Source of the DNA: Luzula sylvatica
Taxonomy: Eukaryota > Streptophyta > Magnoliopsida > Poales > Juncaceae
NCBI GenBank assembly: GCA_946800325.1
Contig: OX326957.1
Coordinates: forward strand, 28,615,054-28,679,053
DNA length: 64,000 nucleotides
Direction of reading: 5' to 3'
Part shown: positions 12,200 to 23,588 of the stretch, piece by piece
Layout: the number at the start of each line of letters is the position of its first letter
Position numbering within the stretch: position 1 is the first letter of the stretch
Notes under the pieces: model-generated
What the model saw: only the letters and a program-made list of their open reading frames with translations
Database searches by the model: none
What the model was told of the DNA's origin: nothing
Translations under genes and position numbers: made by a program

Positions 12200-12375
12200 G
12201 GGAATTCTTCAAAACCCCCTAACTTTTTTGGAAATTATGAAAAACCCCCTATATTTTTAGATTCCCTAAAAAACCTCTATATTCGTGGCTTTCTCCAAAA
12301 ACCCCCTAATATTTTTAGATTCCCTCAAAAATCTCCTATCTTTTTGTTATGATTTTGAAGATTATCATTATACCC
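12200..12375. mobile_element. Truncated MULE terminus (CCCCCTA/TTTTTAGA repeat type)
   Basis: GGGGAATTCTTCAAAACCCCCT followed by several 'AAAAACCCCCTATATTTTTAGA'-like units resembles the ends of the complete 881-bp element at 55268-56148. The opposite terminus is not visible, so this is a fragment. 12376-12700 is AT-rich with repeated 'AATAAATAATAAATAGATATTA' units, a low-complexity mirror repeat. Confidence 0.55.
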
Positions 12376-13045
12376 TTTTCCATAAAATTTTTTATAAATA
12401 TTTATAATTTAATAAATAATAAATATATATTAAAATACAAAAAATAAATAATAAATAGATATTATAATATTATAATAAATAACAAATAGATATTAAATTA
12501 TTATTATATATAATACATAGATATTAAAATATTATAATAAATAATACATAGATATTAAAATACTAATAATTGTTGAAAATGACATTTAATATCAATATAT
12601 TATTTATTATAATATTTTAATATCTATGTATTATTTATTATAATATTTTAATATTTTTTATTTTTTATTTTTTTTATAATAGTTTAATATCTATTAGAAT
12701 TAAGGTCAATCTTATTGTATAATGAAATACACAATATCACCATTTATTCCCATTCTGCATTGGTTTCATTATTATACCGGGGAATACAAAAATAATTTAC
12801 TAAAATTAATTAGAATTAATGTCAATCTTATTTACTTGATTTTCTCGAATATTTTAAAAGATTAAATTTCTTTTAACAATTCCACACTAGTCATTTATCT
12901 TTGAAGCTTTTGTGATCACAGTCACACACCATTTCTTATTTATATGAGTTGAAAATGCCAGAAGTGTGAATGTTCACGTTTCTTCAACATTTTAAAAAGT
13001 TGGTGCACTCATGCATGCTTATTGTTATCAACAATATTGTGACAC

Positions 13046-13102
13046 GCACAAATCGAGAAATGGCCCAAATTTTTTTGGCCTACGGGCAATATCATCCAAA
13101 AA
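13046..13102. mobile_element. 57-bp insertion with 16-bp direct repeats and an A-rich end
   Basis: AACAATATTGTGACAC occurs at 13030-13045 and again at 13103-13118. The intervening sequence ends in an A-rich stretch (CATCCAAAAAAAC) and is absent from the partner inverted-repeat arm near 10970-10990. A long direct repeat plus an A-tail fits target-primed insertion of a short LINE 3' end or SINE piece. Confidence 0.5.
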
Positions 13103-13507
13103 AACAATATTGTGACACACATTTCTATAACATGAAAACATAATGCAAAATATCAAATCGTGTAGTAATTCACTTTAATGAGTTGCTCATTTTAAGAACA
13201 ATTTCTTCTGAATGCGAGACATTCTCACAATTTAATTATGAGTTAATGCAAAAAAAATATGCTATGAACATGTCTCCTCTCAAAAAGAAAACATATTCTA
13301 GTTACAAACTATTTGTCATCACAAAATTAAAACTTATTCTAGAACTTATTATATTATATGAAGTAAAATGATACAATTACATAACAAATAGCCATATTAA
13401 CTAGAATAATTATTTGATCACTTCTCAATGGACCAATAATTCAGATAATTAAGTGTATATCACAAAATATCATATCTGATGAGTTCAATTTTTATTGACA
13501 CCATATA

Positions 13508-13722
13508 GAACTTTTGACAGCCTGAAACGAAATGCACGTGCATTTGGACTCGAGGCGTTGAGCGGCGAGGAACTAAAGGCTATGGTGAAAGAGGGGGACT
13601 TGGACGGAGACGGTGCGCTCGATCAGACTGAATTTTGCGTGTTGATGGTCAGGTTGAGTCCCGAGCTGATGAGAGGGCCTCAGGATGTGATCGATCGAGC
13701 TCTCGGAATTTTCAAAACCTAA
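13508..13722 (+). pseudogene. 5'-truncated copy of the PBP1-like EF-hand gene
   Basis: From TFDSLKRN to the stop it is nearly identical to residues 44-113 of the full gene at 20982-21323 (-). I count about three base differences in roughly 213 bp, one changing Ser-Asp to Ser-Gly just before the EF-hand. The EF-hand loop DLDGDGALDQTE is intact. The first 43 codons and the promoter are missing; sequence upstream of 13508 is unrelated. An upstream ATG at 13495 is in frame but adds only non-homologous residues. It forms the outer end of the left arm of the large inverted duplication. Confidence 0.85.
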
Positions 13723-14984
13723 GTGATAAGCACGTCATATTGTTACTCCATATAAATGCCCCGATTTCTATGACATGCATGTGTTGAACGAAATTTCATT
13801 TATCACATTTTTATTTAGGTACTAGCAAGTTTTTTTTTGTTATTTGGATTAGGTTTTATCTATAACTTGAGATGCTTATTTGCTTCAGATTCTTCTGTTT
13901 CTTTAAAATATGTTTCATTTTCTTAATAGCCCAAAATTAAAGTCGGTTATTGTATTGAACCAGTGAATTAAAAATGAGAGGGCCTGCTATATTTGAAAAA
14001 ACAAATGCTTTATTATAAGAAAAACCTGCCTTATTAAGCCCATAAACCGAACACAGGAACACAGTAACTATTAGGGGGATTTACATATTTTTACATATTA
14101 AAATAGTTAAATACAAACGTCTTCTCATAATTTAAAACAATAAATAATTTTTCTAATGAATTGACAAAAATGCTTAGTTAAACTTGTTTCTCAACCAAAA
14201 AAAATACACATTTTAGTCTGGGGGGATTGTACTTTGTCTCCACAACTCCTCTCTCCCATTTCGAAGAGAATTAGTGAAAGTAATTAACAACTCAATTAAC
14301 ATACACAAACAAATTAAACGTTAATTTCAACGTACCAATAAAAATACATGCTAATTAATCATTAATTCATTTTTACATATAAATTTGATGTTAATTTGAT
14401 ATTAATTGAGTTACTAATTCATCACTAATTATCAACACCACGATGTTATTTGACAACATCAAAGATAAAAAAACATGAATTGTGGGGACATAGTATATGA
14501 CTTCTTAGTTCTAAGTCTTATCATATATATGATCATCACACATTTTCATGTCCGACATACTTCTAGAAGCATATAGTCAAGGCTGGTCTCAACTGTAGGC
14601 CCAAAAAATTTAGGCTTCGGATTCAAAATTTGAAGGGGTCAAAAAATTTCGAAAAAATAATTTATTCAGTTAAAAATAAATATAATTACTAAAACTATTA
14701 AAAATCATAAAAAAATTGTGGTTTATTGATAGAACAAATACCTCTTTTGCGAGATGTTACATGCTCAAATTCTTACAAGTTAATAATTTAGAATTTCTTT
14801 TTACAAAAATACAACGATGAGAAAGTGATCTCGGTGATATTTGAACTTTACATGGATCTTTTCTAAAAAAAGCTTCAGATCCTTAAAATGCTGGGACTGG
14901 CCTGTAAATAGTTTTGTTCAAAAATATATATGTTCCCAATAAAAATCAATTGTTTTTTTTTCAAAAATATACTTTATATTTGAT

Positions 14985-15235
14985 ATGGTATTCTCATAAT
15001 ATGGAAAAGAACGATGATGCCATCACTACTGACATCATCCTTCTTTAATTGATTTAATAAATAACTTAATTGATAGTTTAATTTAATTGACACGATAATT
15101 AAAATTAATTGACGTGTCAATTAAAAATTCTTAATCGAATCAATTAAGAATGTTAATCAACTCACATAATTAAATGAAAATAATATTATGGATGTTGGGG
15201 TGAGTTTTGGAGACACCATATATATTTTCAGCACT
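14985..15235. mobile_element. MITE-like unit inside the arm, with dispersed relatives
   Basis: The unit ends in GGTGTTCTC / GGTGTCTCC-like inverted termini (right-arm copy 17030-17275). Its interior is rich in AATTAA words around a conserved GACGTGTCAATTAA. Related sequences lie at about 49380-49545 and 49920-50180, so it is a dispersed repeat that predates the inverted duplication. No clear TSD. Confidence 0.45.
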
Positions 15236-15500
15236 CTCAAAAGTCAGAACTACTCTCCCGGATTTTTGACATGTGGGATCCAATTCAATTTTTTTTAAAA
15301 AATCAGTATGTTTGAGATCCACATGCCATTCGCCAACGAGTTAAGGTGAGATGTGACTGATCATGACATTACTCTAATTAATTGTAGGGAAATGATAATA
15401 TATTTTATATTTTTTCTAGAGTTATACGTGTGTAGGGTTTTAATTTGTGAATTTTGAGCATAACACTGAAACTATGTAAAGGGATTAGTCTTGCAAATTT

Positions 15501-15659
15501 TATTTTGAATGGTATCCGACAAACGATCGCTTTCGTAACTGATATTTACATATATATATTTTTATTATGATGCTGATGGAATTTGAATCCATAAATTCTT
15601 CAATATATTATTTTATAGTGTCAAACACTCCATCACCGAGGCTATGGTACCATTTACAA
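15501..15659 (-). mobile_element. 159-bp SINE-like insertion with 12-bp TSD
   Basis: TCTTGCAAATTT flanks it exactly (15489-15500 and 15660-15671), and the related sequence near 12080 has this site uninterrupted. On the minus strand 'TAGCCTCGGTGATGG' resembles an A box and 'GGATTCAAATTCCATC' a B box, about 60 bases apart. A Pol III-like promoter with a long TSD fits a tRNA-derived SINE. Confidence 0.6.
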
Positions 15660-15671
15660 TCTTGCAAATTT

Positions 15672-16780
15672 GAAGTCACAATTTTTATCATAAAACAAAT
15701 TTTACAGACTTCCAATAATCTTCTTCAATAATTTTTTATGTTTTCCTTTTGAACGTGATGAGCTCATAATACTTGCATTACAAAAAAAAATGATTTAGAA
15801 CTTAGAAACAAGTTTATACAGATTTTATTAAAATGAGAAAATTTAGGGATTTAATCATAGTAAATATTATCAATGACTATTTAGTCTAGTAATAAATTGC
15901 TTAGCACAAGATACCAAATATTCGCGTCACATTGATATAAAAAATAAAAAATATCTATAATTCATGGATTAGGGTTCGCTTAAAAAAAGCATAGTAAATT
16001 TTTACTTGTTCTACTGTTTCAGTAGTGATTTTTTAGATGTATTATTCTCTTTTTGATTACCATGCCGGCTAAATACAGAAATCATTATAAAAGAAAACAA
16101 TGAACCATAACATAGTTGATTTAGCGTAATACACAAAAAATCGTATATTATGAAATTTTGTTGATTCAATTTTCATTAGCATCAACACATGAAAAACATA
16201 TAAGGCTTCTTCATATATTACAAAAAAAATAATCATTATAAAAACATTGATTGGCTAGCTTAAATTAAAGAATAAAAATTCATCTTGAATTACATCTTTA
16301 AAAAACAAAGAAAACATTATATGGGGTTTTTACAAAATTGTGGCACCATGTCTTGTGTGTATAAATACGATTAAAAAAAAGAATTACCCTATAGAGCTCT
16401 ATTAGCAGGTTCGAAACCTCCTCCTTGCAGGTTATTTTTGTCAAAAAATTAAAGTTCATTTCTGCATTGATTTTTGGCCGATTAACATTAAGAGTAGACT
16501 GATGGAGCATTTTTGCACGTAATCTTTTTTGGAATGAAAATTCTATATATTTTTTTTCAGCGCACAAACATTAAACCTGATATTAAAAAAAAAGATTTAC
16601 TCTCCAAATTTTACCCACCGAATTCTCCATTATGAAACTATTACATTTAATTAACGTGAAAATTAAAACTTATAATTAAATATTCATTAAAATTGATTAA
16701 AATTTATGAATTCGAATAAATGTTAATTATGTATTAAGATAACTTAGAATAAATGTTTAATTATGTTAATTATGTAGTTT
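15672..16780. other. Loop between the arms of the PBP1 inverted duplication
   Basis: Single-copy AT-rich spacer between arms, apart from 15672-15890, which has an inverted relative at 11510-12060, and 16150-16235, which matches the SINE tail seen at 9770-9830. The 89-codon frame at 16298-16567 has no recognisable domain. Confidence 0.5.
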
Positions 16781-18312
16781 CAGTGTTATGCTCAAAATTC
16801 ACAAATTAAAACCCCTACACACGTATAACTCTAGAAAAAATATAAAATATATTATCATTTCCCTACAATTAATTAGAGTAATGTCATGATCACTCACATC
16901 TCACCTTAACTCGTTGGCGAATGGCATGTGAATCTCAAACATACTGATTTTTGTAAAAAAATTGAATTGGATCCCACATGTCAAAAATCCCGGAGAGTAG
17001 TTTTGACTTTTGACAGTGCTGAAAATATATACATGGTGTCTCCAAAACTCACCCCAACATCCATGATATCATTTTCATTCAATTATGTAAGTTGATTAAC
17101 ATTCTTAATTGATTCGATTAAGAATTTTTAATTGACACGTCAATTAATTTTAATTATCGTGTCAATTAAAGTAAACTATCAATTAAGTTATTTATTAAAT
17201 CAATTAAAGAATGATGATGTCAGTAGTGATGGCATCATCGTTCTTTTCCATATTATGAGAACACCATATCAAATCAAATATAAAGTATATTTTTGAAAAA
17301 AACAATTGATTTTTATTGGGAACATATATATTTTTGAACAAAACTATTTACAGGCCAGTCCCAGCATTTTAAGGATCTGAAGATTTTTTTAGAAAAGATC
17401 CATGTAAAGTTCAAATCTCACCGAAATCACTTTCTCATCGTTATATTTTTGTAAAAAGAAATTCTAAATGATTAAGTTGTAGGAATTTGAGCATGTAACA
17501 TCTCGCAAAAGAGGTATTTGTTCTATCAATAAACCACAATTTTTTTATGATTTTTAATAGTTTTAGTAATTATACTTATTTTTAACTGGATAAATTATTT
17601 TTTCGAAAATTTTGGACCCCTTCAAATTTTGAATCTGAAGCCTAAATTTTTGGGCCGACTATCCTTGACTATATATGCTTCTAGAAATATGTAGGACATG
17701 AAAAGTATTGTGATCATATATATGATAAGACTTAGAACTAAGAGGCCATGTACCACAATTCATGTTTTTTATATTTGATGTTGTCAAATAACATCATGGT
17801 GTTGATAATTAGTGATGAATTAGTAACTCAATTAATATCAAATTAACATCAAATTTATATGTAAAAATGAATTAATGATTAATTAGCATGTATTTTTATT
17901 TGTACGTTCAAATTAACGTTTAATTTGTTTGTGTATGTTAATTGAGTTGTTAATTACTTCCACTAATTCTCTTCGAAATGGGAGAGAGGAGTTGTGGAGG
18001 CAAAGTAAAATTCCCCAATACTAAAATGTGTATTTTTTTTGGTTGAGAAACAAGTTTAACTAAAAAGCATATTTGTCAATTCATAAGAAAAATTATTTAT
18101 TGTTTTAAATTATGAGAAGACGTTTGTATTTAACTATTTTAATATGTAAAAATATGTAAATCCCCCTAATAGTTACTGTGTTCCTGTGTTCGGTTTATGG
18201 GCTTAATAAGGCAGGTTTTTCTTATAATAAAGCATTTGTTTTTTCAAATATAGCAGGTCCTCTCATTTTTAATTCACGGGTTCAATACAATAACCTACTT
18301 TAATTTTGGGCT

Positions 18313-18321
18313 ATTAAGAAA
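18313..18321. repeat. 9-bp TSD, left (ATTAAGAAA)
   Basis: ATTAAGAAA recurs exactly at 20706-20714. The empty site in the left palindrome arm (TTTCTTAAT, 13919-13927) proves the duplication was created by the insertion. Confidence 0.9.
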
Positions 18322-18938
18322 GGGCGATTATACTGTGGGACCATTTTTGAAAAGGGTATTTCTGGTATTGAAAATATGCATACGTAGTTTTTTGTGGTAA
18401 CCCTCCATTCTCAAAAAACAGGATATCTCCAATTATTCCAATTAATGTGAATTAGTGTCACTCTTTGCTTCTCCAACTTTGCATTCTTAATTAGGAATTT
18501 TTTTTTATAGACGACCATGAAACAATAATTACAAAAATAGACACTTCACAATCCAAATATGTATCAAAAATTTGTATTATTTAAAAAAATATATGTTAAT
18601 AAAAAAATGTCTCTTTTAAAAAACATTTCATATTTTACAAAATAATATATCTAAAATTATTTTATTTCGAAAAAAAAAGTAAAATATATACACACAAAAT
18701 TAATATATCTAAGTCGAAGTATGAATTATGTTTTCATTGTGTTAATATAAGAAACTAATCAACCATAATAATCTAACAAAATAACTAACAATATTTCAAA
18801 TATTGATTTTTCTAATTTTGAAATATTTTGTCTTTTTTATAATATTTACAAATATGAATTATATTCTTAAGATTTGAGATTTTCTACTTATTAGTAATGA
18901 AATTTAGCACGAAACTAGTTATGCAGAATATCCTTAAA

Positions 18939-19077
18939 CCAAATATCCATAATTTCATAATCAACCAAAATATCATGTATCCTTGATCAAATGTCCATAA
19001 TTTCATAGTGAACCAAAATATCATGTATCCCTAATCAAATAAAATATCCATAATTTCATAATCAACCAAAATGTCAT
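18939..19077. repeat. Tandem repeat, about 3 copies
   Basis: Unit of about 50-55 bp containing CCATAATTTCAT and CCAAAATATCATGTATCC, inside the MULE-like element. Confidence 0.75.
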
Positions 19078-19567
19078 GGATGATGATCCTAAAGGTAAGA
19101 AAAAGAAAAAATCAAATCCCCATCTCTCAAACAATTTAATATTAATTGATTTGGTACCATAGTTGGGCATCCAAATTATAACTTTAAGTTTCAATTTCAA
19201 ACAATTTAATATGAAAAATAAAAATTCGAACTATGGCTATAACAAATAGGTTATAAAAAGATTCGACACTGTATAGGTTTCCGTTTCGAAATCTTCATTT
19301 TGAAGTTGTAAATTTTCGGTTAATAACAAATATGCAACGAGAATATACCTATAATTTAATTTACTAACAAATATTGTTACAACACTTGCATAACATACAT
19401 TAATATATACACTCAATTACTCAAATTTAGCTTGTAAACACAGGATACAAGTTGAAACTCAATTACTCAAATCTGCAGCTTGCTTCTCTGTGTATCTCTG
19501 ATCTATCTCCAATTCTTCTTCTTTTCTCTCTCAATTTCTCTCCCCTCAATATTGAAATTTTCTCCTC

Positions 19568-19645
19568 ATGGCTGATCTGCCGCCAAATTTTCCTCTGGAA
19601 TCGGCCATCTTCTCCTCCCACAGGGCGAGGTGGATCTTTCTATAA
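19568..19645 (+). pseudogene. Possible captured 5' leader plus start of an unidentified gene
   Basis: A CT-rich leader (19455-19567) ends at an ATG opening 25 codons, MADLPPNFPLESAIF..., before a stop. The beginning resembles the N-terminus of plant F-box proteins (MADLPP...), but it is too short to assign. It sits inside the MULE-like element, so capture is a reasonable inference only. Confidence 0.25.
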
Positions 19646-20981
19646 TATTGAAATCTGCAAAGATGATTTATTAATTTGATTGATATCTAATTATACCACT
19701 ATCCATAAATAACCAATTACTAAGAACTTGCATTATTCGTGAATTATTGTTCTTCACATAAAAGGTTTAATTTTGGAAAACATAAAAAATGAAGGTTGTT
19801 TGAAAGAACAATTTCACAAATTAGAGCATACATCGCTGATTTTTTGCATTAACAAAAAAACCAAAAAATATGCAAATTAAAACTTCCAAATTATAATTTT
19901 TTTAAAAAGACCGAAATTATTGAAAATTATGAAATCAAACCCTCAAATTACCAACATTTTGCAAAAAGAACCTAACATTTCTGAAAAACCCAAGTTCATG
20001 TTTTTTGTTGCAATAAGCCTTCAATTGCCAAGAAATTCAAACTTCATTTGAACAGCATAAATTATAAGAGAGACTAATCAAGAATTTTGTAAGGCCTTTC
20101 CTGTGAAAATAACTTAATATCAGTCGAAGAATAAGCCTCAATCCATTGTTGTTAGTTCGCTTTCTCAGGCCTCATTTCATCGAATAGTCGGTACACAAAT
20201 TGAAAGAGAGGAAAATAGTTCGAATAGTCGATCCGTGAAGCTCTCTCTTCCATGTATGTGATCCCGTGAACCTATCTCCGAGCTCAGCTTCTTTTCCCTG
20301 CCCCCGTGAAGCGCTCTCTCTTCCTTTCTCTATGCCTTCGTGAAGTAAACCCTTGCTGAAAAGTAAATGCCGCGAGAGATCAGTTCCCTCTGAAAAAGAA
20401 CGATCGAGAGAGAGATATCTCTCTCTTAGGTTAATCGCCATTGATTTTCTCTTCTGAAAAGGAAAGCCTGCGGAGAGAGGGAGAAAGAGAGAAATGAAGC
20501 GTGTGTTACCAAAAAAAATAAGAGAGAATGACTGGAGGGGGACGTGTGCGAGTCTTTTGAGACTTGAGTGTGAGAGGGGTATTACCATTTTACCCTTTTT
20601 AACAAGGGGTCTACCTTAATTGAATTGAATCACAACCCTTGAATTGATTTGTTTGATTTGATCTTAATCATCCAATCAACAAAAAGTTCTACTGTAGAAT
20701 AACCCATTAAGAAAATGAAACATATTTTAAAGAAACAGAAGAATCTGAAGCAAATAAGCATCTCAAGTTATAACTAAAACCTAATCCAAATAACAAAAAA
20801 AACTTCCTAGTACCTAAAATCATTCTAAAATCATGAAAGAACATAACTGGTTAGCAAAGTTAAAAAATAGAAAAAAATTGATCCCCCCAATAAAAATGTG
20901 ATCAACGAAATTTCGTTCAACACACGCATGTCATAGAAATCGGGGCCTTTATATGGAGTAACAATCTGACGTGCTGATCAG

Positions 20982-21323
20982 TTAGGTTTTGAAAATTCCG
21001 AGAGCTCGATCGATCACATCCTGAGGCCCTCTCATCAGCTCGGGACTCAACCTGACCATCAACACGCAAAATTCAGTCTGATCGAGCGCGCCGTCTCCGT
21101 CCAAGTCCCCCTCTTTCACCATAGCCTTTAGTTCCTCGTCGCTCAACGCCTCGAGTCCAAATGCACGTGCATTTCGTTTCAGGCTGTCGAAAGTTATGAC
21201 GCCTCCCCTCGGGTCCATGAGTAGATCGAACCCTTTACATAACTCCTCCATTAGGCCCTCGCCGCCAAGTTGCGCGGCCATCGAAGGGAGAAGATCTTTA
21301 AAGAAAATCGAGTTATTTGCCAT
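20982..21323 (-). CDS. PBP1: PBP1-like calcium-binding protein with one EF-hand
   Basis: The 113-residue protein starts MANNSIFFKDLLPSMAAQLGG. It has an N-terminal PBP1/KIC-family segment (FxDLLPxMAxxLGGEGLxxELCxGF), then ITFDSLKRNA, then one EF-hand with loop D73-E84 (DLDGDGALDQTE) and the family tail EFCVLMVRLSPELM. PBP1 and KIC are small single-EF-hand proteins that bind Ca2+ and then a partner: the kinase PINOID for PBP1, a kinesin-like calmodulin-binding protein for KIC. Length and single-exon structure fit the family. The start is the first Met, about 55 bases downstream of a TATAAGA-like box at about 21378-21386. The C-terminus (ALGIFKT) is shorter than in the paralogue at 42694. Its 3' part and 3' flank are duplicated in inverted orientation at 13508. 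Confidence 0.92.
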   Translation of the reverse strand: MANNSIFFKDLLPSMAAQLGGEGLMEELCKGFDLLMDPRGGVITFDSLKRNARAFGLEALSDEELKAMVKEGDLDGDGALDQTEFCVLMVRLSPELMRGPQDVIDRALGIFKT

Positions 21324-23226
21324 TTCGTTGTGGATTATAAGATGAGTGAGTTATGAGTATGAACTCAAATCCTGGGTTCTTATACGAAAAGAAAGGAAGA
21401 GGGAAATTCCATCCAAGTTCTTCACTCTTTTGAAAAAGTAGTTTATATTCATGGCGGTTTATTTCATGTGGAGATAAGTTTAAATTGGGCTTAGCTCTTC
21501 TGAAATGCATCCTATAGAATACATTGTAAAAATAATAATAATGAAATTTATTTGTCATTTGTGAAGTTTTTGTTTTGTAAAAATTAAAATGTCCCCCCAA
21601 TAATTGCAAAAAGAAAAAATAGGATTTTAGAGGAGTCTTGCAGGGTTCAATTTCCGGAGAGTAGTTTTAAAATTGAAGCTTTTTCTGGGAAGCTACAAAT
21701 GTTCCACCTAAGCAAGTTCTATAGAAAGCCCAATTTTTTTTTAGTAATTTTTAGGGTTTGTAGAATAAAGTTGTTGGACTTTAAGGGTATCTTCAAAGTT
21801 AAAAAAGAGTGAAGTTACGGAACGAGAGACCTCAGAAACTTCTAACTTTCACATCGATTCCTCTCTTCTTCTTCTTTTTTTTAAATTTGAATACATTAAC
21901 AGCCTGACTTTTGACAAGATTTTAATCAAATAAATCAATTAGGTTTTCCACAAGTATTGTAATTTATGAAAATTAAGTGCTTATTAAATTTAAAAAATAT
22001 GACAAAATATATTTTAGACAGTGTATAGAAACTAGAAAATATGGGAAGTAAGTGAACTTCATACCACTAGCAAGAAGCAATATCGGAAGAAAAACATCAA
22101 ATATTAGAAAATTATTAGTGCACAAAATAGAAAAAAACTATATGAAATTGTGAAAAAGAATATATAGTTTTTTAAAAGCCATCGATTATGTAATTATCTA
22201 GAATAAAGTTTGATTGAACTTTTAATTTTTTGTTTGTTTGCAATTGTTGAACAAATTGTCTAATTTGTTAGGCGTAAAATATTCCAAATTCATTGGTTTG
22301 CAATTCAAATTAATATTATGAATTTATTGAAAAAACAAAGACAAAAAAGATTCATCACGTAACTGTATAGTTTGCTATAAAAAAACAATGCACATAATAT
22401 AAAATAAATTATATCATTCGTAATACATATCTATCGTCTAAATCATAAAAACTATGCATGGTTAATTACTACAAATTATCTAACCTATTTGTGAAATACA
22501 CATGACAATTCACCTTACAAATAAAATAACATCATAATTATTTTAAAAAGAGGTTCGAAAACTTAGCAAGTTCGGAGTGAAAAAAATGTAGAGTACGGTG
22601 AGAAGTTTCCATGAGAATGTTTCACTCCGAAAATCCACCAAATTATATTTTCTAGTTAATTTAATTTTTCCAGTTTAAAAGAGTTTAAAAGACCTGAAAC
22701 TGAAACTATGATTTCCAATTTGCAAATTCAAGATCCAACTTATGCATAATGTATCGAATCTCACAGAATCCTCCGACACAATTGCAACGAATTTGAATGC
22801 CACCCATTCAAAATCACATTTGTCATTCATACTATGAACAATCATGTGATATACATTATGAAAACCCCGAGAAACACTCGACAAAATAATAATAATAATA
22901 CCATTATTTTCTTAGCTTATCAGATATATGCCTTTCTTTATTAAATATTTTTTCTTAACTATTTGAAAATCAAGTAATGAATTTTTTAAGAACGCTAACG
23001 AAACTAAGAGCCTAAAGGTACCTTTCCCTATATGAACAAAAAAACTAGTCATTGTTTTCATAAAACCATTTTACACTTCTACAAGAGAACGACTCTCCCC
23101 TAAACGACTTACCAAAGAAAAAGAAGAAAAAAATAAATAAATTAAAAAAAAAAAACTTTCCTTTTTTGTTTTTGTTTTTCCTCACTCATGTTCTCTTTTC
23201 CATTTTTTCTTTACACTCACCAAGAA
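21324..23226. other. PBP1-like promoter side and AT-rich intergenic DNA
   Basis: 21324-21450 should hold the promoter and leader of the minus-strand PBP1-like gene. The remainder is AT-rich with no domain-bearing frame. The frames at 21313-21609 and 22675-22884 show no family features. Confidence 0.45.
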
Positions 23227-23563
23227 GGGGTAAATTACTAATTACTAAATTGTACTACGAGCCCCTGAATTTTGCATCAATTTCAATTTGGTCACTAAAC
23301 AAGTTTCGATACTACCTCAATTTGGAAAACTTAACTTATTTTTTACCACCTAATTAGATAAACCAATGATATGGCACTTATTATTATTCTAACTCTTTTT
23401 AAAAATACCATCCAAGCAGCGCCACATCATTAATCCATCTACATCTAATATAACGATATTTATTATCGCAAATTATGTTTCCGTTCTGATGCAAAACCGA
23501 AATTCAGTGACCAAATTGAAACTTACCGCAAAATTCATCGACGATTCTAAAAAATTTACCCCC
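23227..23563. mobile_element. MITE-like inverted-repeat element of about 337 bp
   Basis: GGGGTAAATTACT... at the left end is mirrored by AATTTACCCCC at the right end. The similarity extends about 75 bp inwards (GAATTTTGCA...CAATTTCAATTTGGTCACT in both, opposite orientation). I could not find a matching TSD, so the superfamily is open. It ends about 26 bp from the stop codon of the U-box gene. Confidence 0.6.
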
Positions 23564-23588
23564 AAATTGAAACTATTTCCAAATACGA

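Larger units (their letters stand above)
10850..13225. repeat. Inverted-repeat unit (arms about 10850-11110 and 12905-13225)
   Basis: Both arms share, in opposite orientation, a series of segments such as 'GAGAAGAAATTGCTCTTAA', 'TTTTTAAAATGTTCAAAAAACG' and 'ATGGTGTGTGATCACA' in the left arm, with close matches in the right arm. The arms are about 250-300 bp apart from small indels. The interior is AT-rich and holds a MULE terminus (about 12200) and a sequence related to the centre of the PBP1 palindrome. No TSD could be fixed, so I call it an inverted repeat and not a named transposon. Confidence 0.65.
13508..15472. repeat. Left arm of the large PBP1 inverted duplication
   Basis: The left arm runs from the truncated PBP1 copy through its 3' flank to CTAGAGTTATACGTGTGTAGG...AACACTGAAACT at 15472. 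The right arm, 16781-18321 continued at 20706-21196, mirrors it throughout. Matches checked by eye include the PBP1 3' flank, 'CCTGCCTTATTAAGCCCATAAACC', 'CCATTTCGAAGAGAATTAGTG', 'GACGTGTCAATTAA' and 'ATTTTTGACATGTGGGATCC', each answered in reverse complement. The left arm keeps the uninterrupted TTTCTTAAT site (13919-13927) into which the MULE of the right arm inserted. Confidence 0.9.
18322..20705. mobile_element. 2384-bp MULE-like element inserted in the right arm
   Basis: The element is flanked by a perfect 9-bp TSD, and the empty site survives in the left palindrome arm. Termini are short and imperfect inverted repeats: GGGCGATTATACTGTGGGAC versus GGGTTATTCTACAGTAGAAC. There is no transposase. 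Inside, 18939-19077 has about three tandem copies of a unit containing CCATAATTTCATAATCAACC. 19440-19680 resembles a captured CT-rich 5' leader with a short ATG frame. 20160-20590 is a CT/GA-rich leader-like block whose minus-strand 138-codon frame has no recognisable domain. Confidence 0.85.
16781..21196. repeat. Right arm of the large PBP1 inverted duplication (interrupted)
   Basis: The arm consists of 16781-18321 and 20706-21196, interrupted by a MULE-like insertion at 18322-20705. The inner end GTTTCAGTGTTATGCTC mirrors the left arm's inner end. The outer end runs into the full PBP1-like gene, whose first 43 codons and promoter lie beyond the duplicated portion. Excluding the insertion the arm is about 2.0 kb. 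Confidence 0.9.

Noticed and set aside
20172..20588. 138-codon minus-strand frame
   Set aside because: No domain or family pattern; composition is that of a CT/GA-rich leader block inside the MULE-like element, rich in Ser, Arg and Leu from repeats.
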